Below, one piece after another: positions 44,978 to 52,830 of a stretch of 64,000 bases of DNA (its first letter is position 1; each line of letters opens with the position of its first letter). Under the pieces are notes generated by a model that was not told the origin of the DNA, ran no database searches, and worked only from the letters and a program-made list of their open reading frames with translations. A program made the translations under genes and the position numbers. Source of the stretch: Pseudomonas serbica (GTDB taxonomy: Bacteria > Pseudomonadota > Gammaproteobacteria > Pseudomonadales > Pseudomonadaceae). The DNA lies in assembly GCF_028823535.1 (NCBI RefSeq), contig NZ_JAQIYM010000090.1, positions 310,001-374,000 of the forward strand, in the 5' to 3' direction.

Positions 44978-45618
44978 TGAAAGTTAACAAGATATTCGTT
45001 ATTGGTCTAACTATTTTCCTGGGGATCACGGCCCACCAGGCAAACGCTAAGACATATTGTGGTGCTCTAGGTCAATATCAAGTTCAACTTGATAGCCTAT
45101 ATTTCACTATGAAGCCAGATTATGAAGGTACCAGCGCATGGGAGTCAAATAACTTCCAACCTAAGGAAGACTGCACGAGCAAATTAACTCTACTCAGCGT
45201 ACATACAAACATCAACACCGGAGAGCCGTCCAAGGCATTCTCAGAAAAACCTTTCGACATCGTTCTTTCTTTTGAGCCAGCTAAGGATAATTTGTTTCTC
45301 GAAAGATATTCTAAAACATTAGAACAAAACAAATCAAACATGTTGGTTAGCAGCACTATTGATAAGAAAGTTCTCGAAACCACTCACAATAGATACGGAG
45401 GCTTTGAGAGGACGGTTATTTACTTAGATAATTCTCATGTAACTGAAATAACAAAATGTACGTTTAATACAACAACGAAACGCAACATTTGCGAGTTATT
45501 ATTTGAGCATGACAACTTTCATGTAAGTATGTACGGGTCTTTTGAATCATTAAGAAAATTCGATAAAGCTAGAAGTTTTTCAATTTATTTTCTTCAAAAG
45601 TCAAGGATTAACAAATGA
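44974..45618 (+). CDS. Unknown secreted protein, paralog 2
   Basis: This 214-residue paralog of the preceding protein has a clear signal peptide (FVIGLTIFLGITAHQANA, cleaved before KTYCG). It shares YCGALG, EDCTSKL, LLSVHTNINTGEPS, PFDIVLSFEP, and CTFN...CELLFEHDNF with its neighbour. It overlaps the previous stop (ATGA) and the next start (ATGA at 45615), so the three genes are translationally coupled. Tandem small periplasmic paralogs before a large toxin-like gene resemble immunity genes of antibacterial effectors. No family was recognised. Confidence 0.65.
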   Translation: MMKVNKIFVIGLTIFLGITAHQANAKTYCGALGQYQVQLDSLYFTMKPDYEGTSAWESNNFQPKEDCTSKLTLLSVHTNINTGEPSKAFSEKPFDIVLSFEPAKDNLFLERYSKTLEQNKSNMLVSSTIDKKVLETTHNRYGGFERTVIYLDNSHVTEITKCTFNTTTKRNICELLFEHDNFHVSMYGSFESLRKFDKARSFSIYFLQKSRINK

Positions 45619-48600
45619 GCGAAATCAATCTTCATAAAGACAAGCTGTCTGTAGCAGAAAATGAGCTATATACTAAAGGCCCAGAAGCTTTCTATACATA
45701 CCTTTCTGATATGGGGTTTCAATACGCAACCTTGGCATTGGGCGTAGCTAATGAAAATTCATTATCAGCATCATCTATTGGCTATTTGAAGGAGGCGGCA
45801 CTTGGTATTCATAGAACTTTAACGGATGACGAAATAGCTGACATAAAGTTTGGCATGGCCAATGGTTATCTCGAGGCGCTGAAAAAAATATCTGCTGATA
45901 ACCACGATGGGCCAATTACCCGTGAAATCAACTTCGACGAGGCCGAGCTTTTCCATAGAAAGTTGTTTGAGAGTAAAAGTCTACCTTCTGACTCATGGAT
46001 TGCTAAAGCCACCTATGATCTTCTTACTATTGAACAAAGAGAAGAATACTGGAAAGACTGTTTAAACTCAGCAGGTAATACAATTGAAGAGGTTTCATTC
46101 TCTGCAAATACTTACTTGTACATGCTCAACCAGAAGAATATGAATCACGATATTCAATCGGTGACCTGGCTTGACAGAATGGTTTCTCTTCCAGTAACAA
46201 AGGTCGTTGCTGGAGTAACAATTCACGGGATTGGGGAATGGGGAGGTAATGAATTTATAAAACTCCTCGCGATGACAGAATTACCTGGTGTATCAGGCCA
46301 TGTTCTGGATCGATCACTTGGAATGAAAGCCTACGATCCGTTGGTGCTGGATCTTGATGATGATGGTATAGAAACTATAGCTGTGCAAGGTGGCGTTAAA
46401 TTCGATTTTGATGGGGACGGAATTAAGACCGGGACTGGCTGGATCGCCCGTGATGATGGAATTCTGGTATTTGACCGTAACGGCAACTCCCTAATTGACA
46501 ATGGGTCAGAGCTGTTCGGCGAGGACACGATCAAGCAGGATGGCCAAAAAGCCCTTAATGGCCTGGATGCTCTACGGGATTTAGACTCCAACGTGGACGG
46601 TGTGTTTGACGCCTTGGATAGTGACTTTTCGAAGGTTTCTGTATGGCAGGACATCAACGGAAATGGCATATCTGAGGCTGGTGAACTTAAATCGCTGACG
46701 GAACTGGGTATTACATCGATTGGACTCACTGGGAAGTCCCACAATGTAGATTCGAATGGAAATTCTCTGGCAACAATCGGTGAGTTTGTTAAACAGGATG
46801 GTAGTTCTGGCCTAGTTGCTTCAAATATCCAGAATTCTTATGACATAAATTTCGCCACCAATAATTTTGATAGTGAATTTACTGAAATCATCCCTGAAAA
46901 TAATGACTTTGACGACATTCCCCAAATTGCCGGGTCGGGCAAAGTGCGAAATCTCTATGAGGCCTCTATCCTTGATGCACAATTGGCCGAGGATGTAAGG
47001 AACTTTCTTATAAAAACCACTGAAGGTAAAGGCGCACCGCTAATGGACGAGATTCTCGCCAGGTGGGCATTAACCAGCGGATCAAAAAACATAGCAACAC
47101 GCTTCGAAGAAGCGGGCGGAAAGCAAACCGGGTTTTCATTGAATTTTCACGACCTGGATCAAGGGTTTGGATCATCCCTTGCTGATACCTTCCTCAGTAA
47201 ATTAATGATTATTGAAAAGTTTCTCGGCAATGATCTTCTGACTTTTACAATCGACAATAACGGCAATACGCAGCATCTCAAAATTGTTGTAAATGGTAAT
47301 GAATTACATTTCTATAACGACGCATCCACGTTAACAGTAGTAAATGCAGTCGAATTAATTACAACCTCAGTTAAACATAGTGTCGATCAAATATATCATC
47401 AACTCTTGTCAGACACCTACCTATCTTTAACTGTCAATACACTATTTAACAGCTATCTCCAGGATATGAAAATTGGGGTCAGTGGTAGCGATATATATTT
47501 CAATTTTGACAAGATTGCTACCACTTTGTCAGTCGAAGGTGAAGTAAATCCTTTGAAGGTCATCCGTATTGCTATGGATCTTGCCGCGTATTATGGAGAT
47601 AAAGACGGTACATTGACTGCGCTGATAGCCAAGTTCGCTGGAAACGTAACCGACGCTGAACTCGCTAGTATCGGGCCTCTTCCTGCCGGCATAATTTTTA
47701 CCGACAGACTTCCTGGAATGAGCCTGGTTGCATTTGAAAAGAACATAATAATCGGTAGCAGCCAAGACACGGTCAGCGGTAAAACTGGTGATGACTTAAT
47801 CAACACCTGGAATACCGATGATTTGATTTTCGCAGGCACTGGGAACGACATCATTCACTCGGCAGGCGGTCTGGACACCTATGTTTTAGCCAAAAACAGT
47901 GGCGATGATAATTTGTACCTATCAATATACGACGACATTCGAAACGATAAAGTTATATTCAGCGAAATGGATATAAGCGATGTAAAAAATATCACCAAGC
48001 GCGGGGAAATGTTGGAGGTCGAGTACGGTGATAACTCTAAGCTAACTATTCATAATTTCTTCGACGTAAACACATTACAAGGAGGGTTTACGTTCAAAAA
48101 CGGGGAAATATTGACAAAGTTGGACATCCTTAAGCACGCAGTTATCAGAGGAACAGAAGGTAATGACAGCGTATATGGACTCAATGAAACATTTAATTTG
48201 ATTGACGCTGGCGCCGGTGACGATACTATTTGGGCCGGCAGCCTAGGCTCAAAAATTATTGCCGGTTCTGGTAACGATGTGGTCTTTGGCAGCATGGTTG
48301 ACGACCATATTTTTGGAGGCACAGGTGATGATATCATTAACGGTAGCTCCGGCCTTGATTCATTTTACTTCGCAAAGGGTGACGGCCATGACACCGTCTT
48401 ATCGAACTCCAACGACAACAACTTTTCAGACCTTATATTTCTGACCGACACTAAGTCATCAGAACCTATCAGCCTTGTTAAATCTAACGACTCTCTAATC
48501 ATAAATTTAAGCGAATCTGATAGCGTGACACTTAAGGACTTTTTCTACAGTGATGCTTATTTTAAAGAAGGCATTACATTTTCAGATCAAGTAACTTGGT

Positions 48601-50144
48601 CAAGGGATCAAATTCTTACCAGAACAATGATCAATGGTTCTAAAGGTGATGATCAGATTTGGGGATTTAATGGCGGTTTCAACAACATCGTTGCTAATTC
48701 TGGAGATGATCTTATCTTTGTCGGGAATAGTGGTTCAAAAGTCTATGCTGGATCAGGGAATGATACGATCTATGACGGCGTAGGAAACGACATCCTCATT
48801 GGAGGCGAAGGTGATGATTTTATCAACTTATCGTACGGTGAGGACGTCTTTTACGCCTCAAAAGGCGACGGTCATGACACCCTCCTGCTGGGCTACCACG
48901 ACGATAATCCGAATGACCGGATTGTCTTTACTGACATTGCCTCCACAGACGAAATAACCGTCGAACTTGTTAACGAACAATTGATTATTAATTATGGTGA
49001 AGATGACAGCATAATTATTAAAGGCTTCTTCTCAAGCGATATTGCATTTTCAGGTGGTATTGAATTTTCTGACCAGACGAAATGGTCTAGGCAGGACATC
49101 TTGGCAAAGGTTTTGATTCAAGGTACGCCTGGAGATGATTACATCTCGGGCTTCAACGGTGGGTTCAATAACATTATCGCTGGCGATGGGAGCGACACGA
49201 TCTATGTCGGCAATGGGGGGTCTCTGGTGGAAGCCGGGGCCGGTAACGATACGATTTATGATGGGGCAGGAAACGACATACTAATTGGTGGTCAAGGCGA
49301 TGATTTTATCAACCTATCGTTTGGGCAAGATATTTTTAGGGCATCCAAAGGCGATGGTCATGACACCATAAAGACGTATCCCTACGACGACAATATTTTC
49401 GATAAAATCGTCTTCAATGATGTTTTGAAAACGGACATTCAATCCTTACTAAATATTGACAGCTCACTTGTGATTAAGTACGGGGATGGCGACCAGATTA
49501 CCGTAAAGGATTTCTTTTCAAGCAGCACTACTTTGTCTGGCGGTTTGGTATTTTCAGATGAAAGCGCCTGGTCAAGGCAGGATGTTCTTGAGAAATCTAT
49601 CATAAAAGGAACCTCAGGGGATGATTACATATGGGGTTACGACCAGGCCAAGAACAACATCTATGCTGGTGATGGAAACGACAATATATGGGCAGGATCC
49701 AATGGCTCTAAGATCAATGGCCAAGGGGGTGATGATGTCATTTATGGCGGTGCAGGAAACGATCTGATCATAGGCGGCACTGGCAACGACGCCATACATG
49801 GCAATGGTGGCGCTGACTCGTATTCGTTTCAGCTTGGCGATGGTCAAGACACGATTTTCTTTGAGAATTTTGACATTGACCATAATGACAGCGTAATTTT
49901 CTCTGGGCTGATAGCTTCTCAGGCAACATTTGAAAAAAATGACGATGACTTAATCATTAAGTACGGTGCAAATGACCAAGTAATGATCAAAAACGCCCTC
50001 TCGAGCGAAGACTTCCTACATGGCGGCTTTAAGTTTGATGACGTAATCATGACAAAATCAGATATCAGCGCCAGTATCAACACGTACACTGCTCCGGAAC
50101 TGACGGTTCTAGGGCAGCCACCTACCCATACTGATTACATGTAA
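45615..50144 (+). CDS. Large RTX calcium-binding repeat protein
   Basis: This 1509-residue acidic protein has no N-terminal signal peptide, as expected for type I secretion. The N-terminal 230 residues are unrecognised. A DPLVLDLDDDGIET / FDFDGDGIKTGTGWI / DDGILVFDRNGN / IDNGSELFG region (about 238-310) is typical of large RTX and haemolysin-type proteins. A central unknown part (about 430-700) follows. The C-terminal half has GG-GDD-type nonapeptide calcium repeats arranged in four modules of about 162 residues. The extreme C-terminus (PTHTDYM) is not a classical secretion tail. No transporter genes lie nearby. A secreted effector, bacteriocin-like toxin or adhesin is possible; no catalytic motif was identified. 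Confidence 0.82.
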   Translation: MSEINLHKDKLSVAENELYTKGPEAFYTYLSDMGFQYATLALGVANENSLSASSIGYLKEAALGIHRTLTDDEIADIKFGMANGYLEALKKISADNHDGPITREINFDEAELFHRKLFESKSLPSDSWIAKATYDLLTIEQREEYWKDCLNSAGNTIEEVSFSANTYLYMLNQKNMNHDIQSVTWLDRMVSLPVTKVVAGVTIHGIGEWGGNEFIKLLAMTELPGVSGHVLDRSLGMKAYDPLVLDLDDDGIETIAVQGGVKFDFDGDGIKTGTGWIARDDGILVFDRNGNSLIDNGSELFGEDTIKQDGQKALNGLDALRDLDSNVDGVFDALDSDFSKVSVWQDINGNGISEAGELKSLTELGITSIGLTGKSHNVDSNGNSLATIGEFVKQDGSSGLVASNIQNSYDINFATNNFDSEFTEIIPENNDFDDIPQIAGSGKVRNLYEASILDAQLAEDVRNFLIKTTEGKGAPLMDEILARWALTSGSKNIATRFEEAGGKQTGFSLNFHDLDQGFGSSLADTFLSKLMIIEKFLGNDLLTFTIDNNGNTQHLKIVVNGNELHFYNDASTLTVVNAVELITTSVKHSVDQIYHQLLSDTYLSLTVNTLFNSYLQDMKIGVSGSDIYFNFDKIATTLSVEGEVNPLKVIRIAMDLAAYYGDKDGTLTALIAKFAGNVTDAELASIGPLPAGIIFTDRLPGMSLVAFEKNIIIGSSQDTVSGKTGDDLINTWNTDDLIFAGTGNDIIHSAGGLDTYVLAKNSGDDNLYLSIYDDIRNDKVIFSEMDISDVKNITKRGEMLEVEYGDNSKLTIHNFFDVNTLQGGFTFKNGEILTKLDILKHAVIRGTEGNDSVYGLNETFNLIDAGAGDDTIWAGSLGSKIIAGSGNDVVFGSMVDDHIFGGTGDDIINGSSGLDSFYFAKGDGHDTVLSNSNDNNFSDLIFLTDTKSSEPISLVKSNDSLIINLSESDSVTLKDFFYSDAYFKEGITFSDQVTWSRDQILTRTMINGSKGDDQIWGFNGGFNNIVANSGDDLIFVGNSGSKVYAGSGNDTIYDGVGNDILIGGEGDDFINLSYGEDVFYASKGDGHDTLLLGYHDDNPNDRIVFTDIASTDEITVELVNEQLIINYGEDDSIIIKGFFSSDIAFSGGIEFSDQTKWSRQDILAKVLIQGTPGDDYISGFNGGFNNIIAGDGSDTIYVGNGGSLVEAGAGNDTIYDGAGNDILIGGQGDDFINLSFGQDIFRASKGDGHDTIKTYPYDDNIFDKIVFNDVLKTDIQSLLNIDSSLVIKYGDGDQITVKDFFSSSTTLSGGLVFSDESAWSRQDVLEKSIIKGTSGDDYIWGYDQAKNNIYAGDGNDNIWAGSNGSKINGQGGDDVIYGGAGNDLIIGGTGNDAIHGNGGADSYSFQLGDGQDTIFFENFDIDHNDSVIFSGLIASQATFEKNDDDLIIKYGANDQVMIKNALSSEDFLHGGFKFDDVIMTKSDISASINTYTAPELTVLGQPPTHTDYM
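48142..50085 (+). repeat. Four tandem 486-bp RTX modules
   Basis: Modules start near 48142, 48627, 49113 and 49598. Each encodes a GT-GDD entry, a few nonapeptide calcium repeats, a KGDGHDT strand and a closing FSDQ-WSRQDIL segment. The period is about 162 residues. Confidence 0.75.
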
Positions 50145-50321
50145 CGCTATAGGTAAATTTGCGATAACGGCGGGAGCCAAGGATGGTCGAGCCGAAGGCG
50201 GTTAAAATATTCGAAAAAATGGTCTTTGTTCATTAATCTGCTCCAGACAGTTGTCAGTGGATTCAAGACTGGCTCTCGATATAAGCTTGTTGGCACAGAC
50301 CTTTCTTACAGAGCTCCACAT

Positions 50322-50720
50322 ATGACACAGCAAGCTGTTCACAAACTAGTTACCGACATCCTGGACTGGTGGGAAAATCATAAATTCGACATGGTGCCCG
50401 TGGGCGACGAAGAGTGGGATAACCAGTACGACAATCCTGGCTTCGTACTCGAGGCACAACGTCTTTCCACCAAGATACAGGCCAACACGATTAACCCAAA
50501 GGCCCTGCGTATCGAAGGTGCCAAGCTGGCCGAAAAGGTTGTTCAAGACTGGACACATGAGTTGGAATCTCAGCGCGGCTGGGCTGCCTATCGGCTTAAA
50601 GATGGTGATGACCGTGAACCAACCTGTGTGGCCGACGAAAACGAAGCGTTCGCCGTCAGTGCCCGTGACGTGCTGGCCCAGGTGCCAAAGCCACAGCAGG
50701 ACGAATCGCCTCAACCATAA
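50322..50720 (+). CDS. Unknown small protein, 132 aa
   Basis: I place the start at ATG 50322 (MTQQAVHKLVTDILDWW); a TTG-started frame from 50226 has no ribosome site. The protein is acidic and helical (RIEGAKLAEKVVQDWTHELE). Base composition returns to the higher GC of the replicon after the AT-rich RTX gene. Function unknown. It ends just before the promoter of the histidine leader. Confidence 0.5.
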   Translation: MTQQAVHKLVTDILDWWENHKFDMVPVGDEEWDNQYDNPGFVLEAQRLSTKIQANTINPKALRIEGAKLAEKVVQDWTHELESQRGWAAYRLKDGDDREPTCVADENEAFAVSARDVLAQVPKPQQDESPQP

Positions 50721-50724
50721 CCTC

Positions 50725-50753
50725 TTGACGCTGCGACCGGAAAACCACTAACG
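50725..50753 (+). promoter_or_regulatory. Candidate promoter of the histidine-leader operon
   Basis: TTGACG is followed by 17 bases and CTAACG. The -35 match is good and the -10 is weak. A start near 50760 would make the leader peptide almost leaderless, so another promoter cannot be excluded. Confidence 0.45.
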
Positions 50754-50760
50754 TGATGCC

Positions 50761-50853
50761 ATGAACAGCTCATCGCAATACTTGGCGCTCCACCACCATC
50801 AGTCGCATCGCCGGCTGGGAGCGCTACTGCGTGTGGAGAATACGATTTCGTAA
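50761..50853 (+). CDS. Histidine leader peptide, 30 aa
   Basis: The small frame MNSSSQYLALHHHQSHRRL and on to TAA carries four His codons in six (CAC CAC CAT CAG TCG CAT at 50791-50808). It lies directly upstream of a terminator and a HisRS-like gene. This is the classic design of an attenuation control peptide: a ribosome stalls on the His codons when charged tRNA-His is scarce. It is not a functional protein as such. Confidence 0.85.
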   Translation: MNSSSQYLALHHHQSHRRLGALLRVENTIS

Positions 50854-50905
50854 GTCCCTCACTGCACACGATATGCCCTCCCAGCGATCCTCGGAGGGCT
50901 TTTTT
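50814..50905 (+). promoter_or_regulatory. Histidine attenuator: anti-terminator and terminator
   Basis: The terminator is GCCCTCC (50875-50881) paired with GGAGGGC (50893-50899), followed by six T's. The competing anti-terminator pairs GCTGGGAG (50814-50821) with CTCCCAGC (50878-50885), overlapping the terminator's 5' arm, so only one can form. A further CGTGTG/CACACG helix (50830-50835 with 50865-50870) can form as an intermediate. Together with the His-rich leader peptide this is a complete translation-coupled attenuator. Confidence 0.88.
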
Positions 50906-50933
50906 GTGGCTCAAAAATCAAGACAGGTGACTT

Positions 50934-51569
50934 ATGGAATACAAGATTAGCGAACAAGCCCGTGGCGTGCGCATCATTGCCGGCGAACAGGCTAAAGATC
51001 GTCGTGTCGTACTCAACCAGCTCATCGAGATCGCTGAGGCGAACGGCTTTGGGGAAATCACGCTACCGTCGATTGAACCTGCCCAACTCTACGTGGACAA
51101 AGCAGGGCCAGAAATCCTCGGCCAGATGTACGTGTTTCCCGACAAAAAGAATCGCACACTGTGTCTTCGGCCCGAGGCGACCGCCACGGTACAGCGCCTG
51201 GCCGACCAATACTTCAAAAATCAGAAGGATATTCGTCTGTGGTATTTCGAGCGCTGCTGGCGGTACGAGCGGCCTCAGGAAGGTCGGTACCGTGAGTTCT
51301 TCCAGTTCGGCATGGAGGTGATCAATCCGAGCAGCGCCACCATCCGCGATGAACTCGTCGAGATTGCCCAGGCCATGGTTTCACTCAAAACGAGCTCTTT
51401 TGATACCAACATCAGTGCCAAGCGCGGCCTCGACTATTACACCTCGGATGGTTTCGAGATCGCGGTGCCGGCTCTCGGAGCTCAAAAGCAAGTCGTGGGT
51501 GGTGGCGCTTACGAGCAAGGTATTGGATTTGCGGTGGGCTTCGACCGGTTGATGCTGTGTTCGCCGTAA
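50934..51569 (+). CDS. Minimal HisRS-like catalytic core protein
   Basis: This 211-residue protein matches the class II histidyl-tRNA synthetase catalytic core. It has LRPEATATVQRLA, motif 2 (RYERPQEGRYREFFQFG), the histidine-binding RGLDYYTSDGFE, then QVVGGGAYEQG and motif 3 (GFAVGFDRL). Normal HisRS is about 420-430 residues. Here the insertion domain between motif 2 and the RGLDYY motif and the whole anticodon-binding domain are missing, although the frame is intact. It may charge tRNA-His or another substrate independently of the anticodon, or act like a HisZ-type regulator. The upstream histidine attenuator shows it is expressed when His-tRNA is low. AGGTGA precedes the ATG. Confidence 0.85.
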   Translation: MEYKISEQARGVRIIAGEQAKDRRVVLNQLIEIAEANGFGEITLPSIEPAQLYVDKAGPEILGQMYVFPDKKNRTLCLRPEATATVQRLADQYFKNQKDIRLWYFERCWRYERPQEGRYREFFQFGMEVINPSSATIRDELVEIAQAMVSLKTSSFDTNISAKRGLDYYTSDGFEIAVPALGAQKQVVGGGAYEQGIGFAVGFDRLMLCSP

Positions 51570-51602
51570 CTGCGCCAACGAAAGTTTGGTAAGCTACACG
51601 GG

Positions 51603-51629
51603 GCGCAGAGAATACTCTGCGCTATTTTT
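51603..51629 (+). terminator. Rho-independent terminator after the HisRS-like gene
   Basis: GCGCAGAG and CTCTGCGC form a perfect 8-bp stem with AATA loop, followed by TATTTTT. It ends the attenuated transcript. Confidence 0.85.
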
Positions 51630-52003
51630 CCGAGAACCCCTGGATTTGCGCTACCGGCCAGCATCCCCGGCAATTCTATGCCGCTCAGCGACCCACGATG
51701 TCCAGATCCTGCTCAAGCCATACTGGCAGTGGCGACGTACGCCGATACCTGGTAATTCCCGCGCTGTTTCAACTGACCAAAGTACCCATCCGGACGCGCA
51801 CTCTGGATCCTTTTCCCGCTTGCCCGTCACCATCCATGGAGTTATCCTGCCCGCCAGTTTCATTGGCATCTGTATGCCGCTCAGCGACCGACGTTGACCA
51901 GTTCGTGCCCAACCAATCAAGTGGCGAATTACGCCGTTTTCAGGATTGCGCGATACCAACCCACCCCTAGCCGAACCTTTCCAGCCTGTTTGACTGACCG
52001 CGC
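51630..52003. repeat. Noncoding region with degenerate direct repeats
   Basis: The 16-mer TATGCCGCTCAGCGAC occurs at 51678-51693 and 51873-51888, 195 bp apart. Flanking similarity includes AGTGGCGA...TACGCCG and CTGTTT...ACTGACC shared by both copies. Frames across it look arbitrary. It may hold two diverged copies of a small RNA or mobile remnant; no family was recognised. Confidence 0.5.
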
Positions 52004-52033
52004 TTGTTAATTTGTCAATTTATGCCATATGAT
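52004..52033 (+). promoter_or_regulatory. Sigma-70 promoter of the LexA-like gene
   Basis: TTGTTA and TATGAT are separated by 18 bases. The start near 52040 falls inside the adjacent LexA box, a good arrangement for repression. Confidence 0.6.
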
Positions 52034-52034
52034 T

Positions 52035-52050
52035 CTGTGCATACGTACAG
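52035..52050 (+). promoter_or_regulatory. LexA (SOS) box
   Basis: CTGTGCATACGTACAG fits the gamma-proteobacterial SOS box CTGT-N8-ACAG exactly at the outer positions and is almost palindromic. It overlaps the start site of the promoter just upstream and lies 47 bases before the ATG of the gene with a LexA-type DNA-binding domain. DNA damage control, by host LexA or self-repression, is likely. Confidence 0.8.
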
Positions 52051-52097
52051 CATAGCCATCACGGACGCTGATTTTATCGCCTCAGGATATGGATTGA

Positions 52098-52808
52098 ATG
52101 CAAGAGATAACCCCAAAGCAGGCAATGGTCTTAGCTTTCCTTCAGAAATTTATCGACGACCACGGCTATCCACCGTCTATGAAGGAAATTGCCGATGGAC
52201 TGAACTTCAGATCAGCCAATGCCTCCTGTGAGCATCTGAAGCGCCTCAAAGCAAAGGGCTTCATCACCATGCAGCCTGGCCAATGTCGATCCATCCAGAT
52301 CGTATCCCAGGCTTGTGCGCAAGATGTTGGCGGCAGCCTTGATTACCAAGTCGATTCTCCCGGTCTCATCGCCTACAGGGCAATTCGCGAAACAGATCCG
52401 GCGTCTTTCTACAAAGCATTCATAGCCCCGCTGACCACGGCCTCTGCCCAACTTTTGGCCTCGAAATTCCCCCTGTGCTTCCAGGCACAGTTCATCTACC
52501 AGGAAGCAGAGTTTGTCGAACGTCACCTGGTCTCTTTGATTCGCAAGGTCGAGGGCGGCGTAGGCGCTGACGCGAAGGCGCGAGCTCTCCTGAATAGTCT
52601 GGCATCCCACTACCAGCACGGGTACCCGATTACGCTGGCGGCTCATGACCTGGCCACAGCACCACAGGCCTTCAAGTCCCCAGAAGAACTGATCGCTTAT
52701 TTTGAGTCCGTGGTTGAACTGTTCAATGGCGAGGCCGCTGGCTACGTTGCACTCTGGCAGTCGAACCTGAACCTGATGGCGACTGTTATGGCTCCGGTGC
52801 TACGGTAA
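52098..52808 (+). CDS. LexA-type DNA-binding domain protein lacking a peptidase
   Basis: This is a 236-residue protein. Residues about 3-68 are a LexA winged helix-turn-helix (TPKQAMVLAFLQKFIDDHGYP, then MKEIADGLNFRSANASCEHL and LKAKGFITM). The remaining 165 residues do not resemble the LexA S24 autopeptidase. They lack its Ala-Gly cleavage site and Ser/Lys dyad, and look like an all-helical unknown domain. A LexA box and promoter sit upstream, so it is probably damage-inducible and may compete with LexA at SOS boxes without being cleavable. The next gene follows by 22 bp and is likely co-transcribed. Confidence 0.82.
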   Translation: MQEITPKQAMVLAFLQKFIDDHGYPPSMKEIADGLNFRSANASCEHLKRLKAKGFITMQPGQCRSIQIVSQACAQDVGGSLDYQVDSPGLIAYRAIRETDPASFYKAFIAPLTTASAQLLASKFPLCFQAQFIYQEAEFVERHLVSLIRKVEGGVGADAKARALLNSLASHYQHGYPITLAAHDLATAPQAFKSPEELIAYFESVVELFNGEAAGYVALWQSNLNLMATVMAPVLR

Positions 52809-52830
52809 AGAAAACGCACGAGCCTCGATC

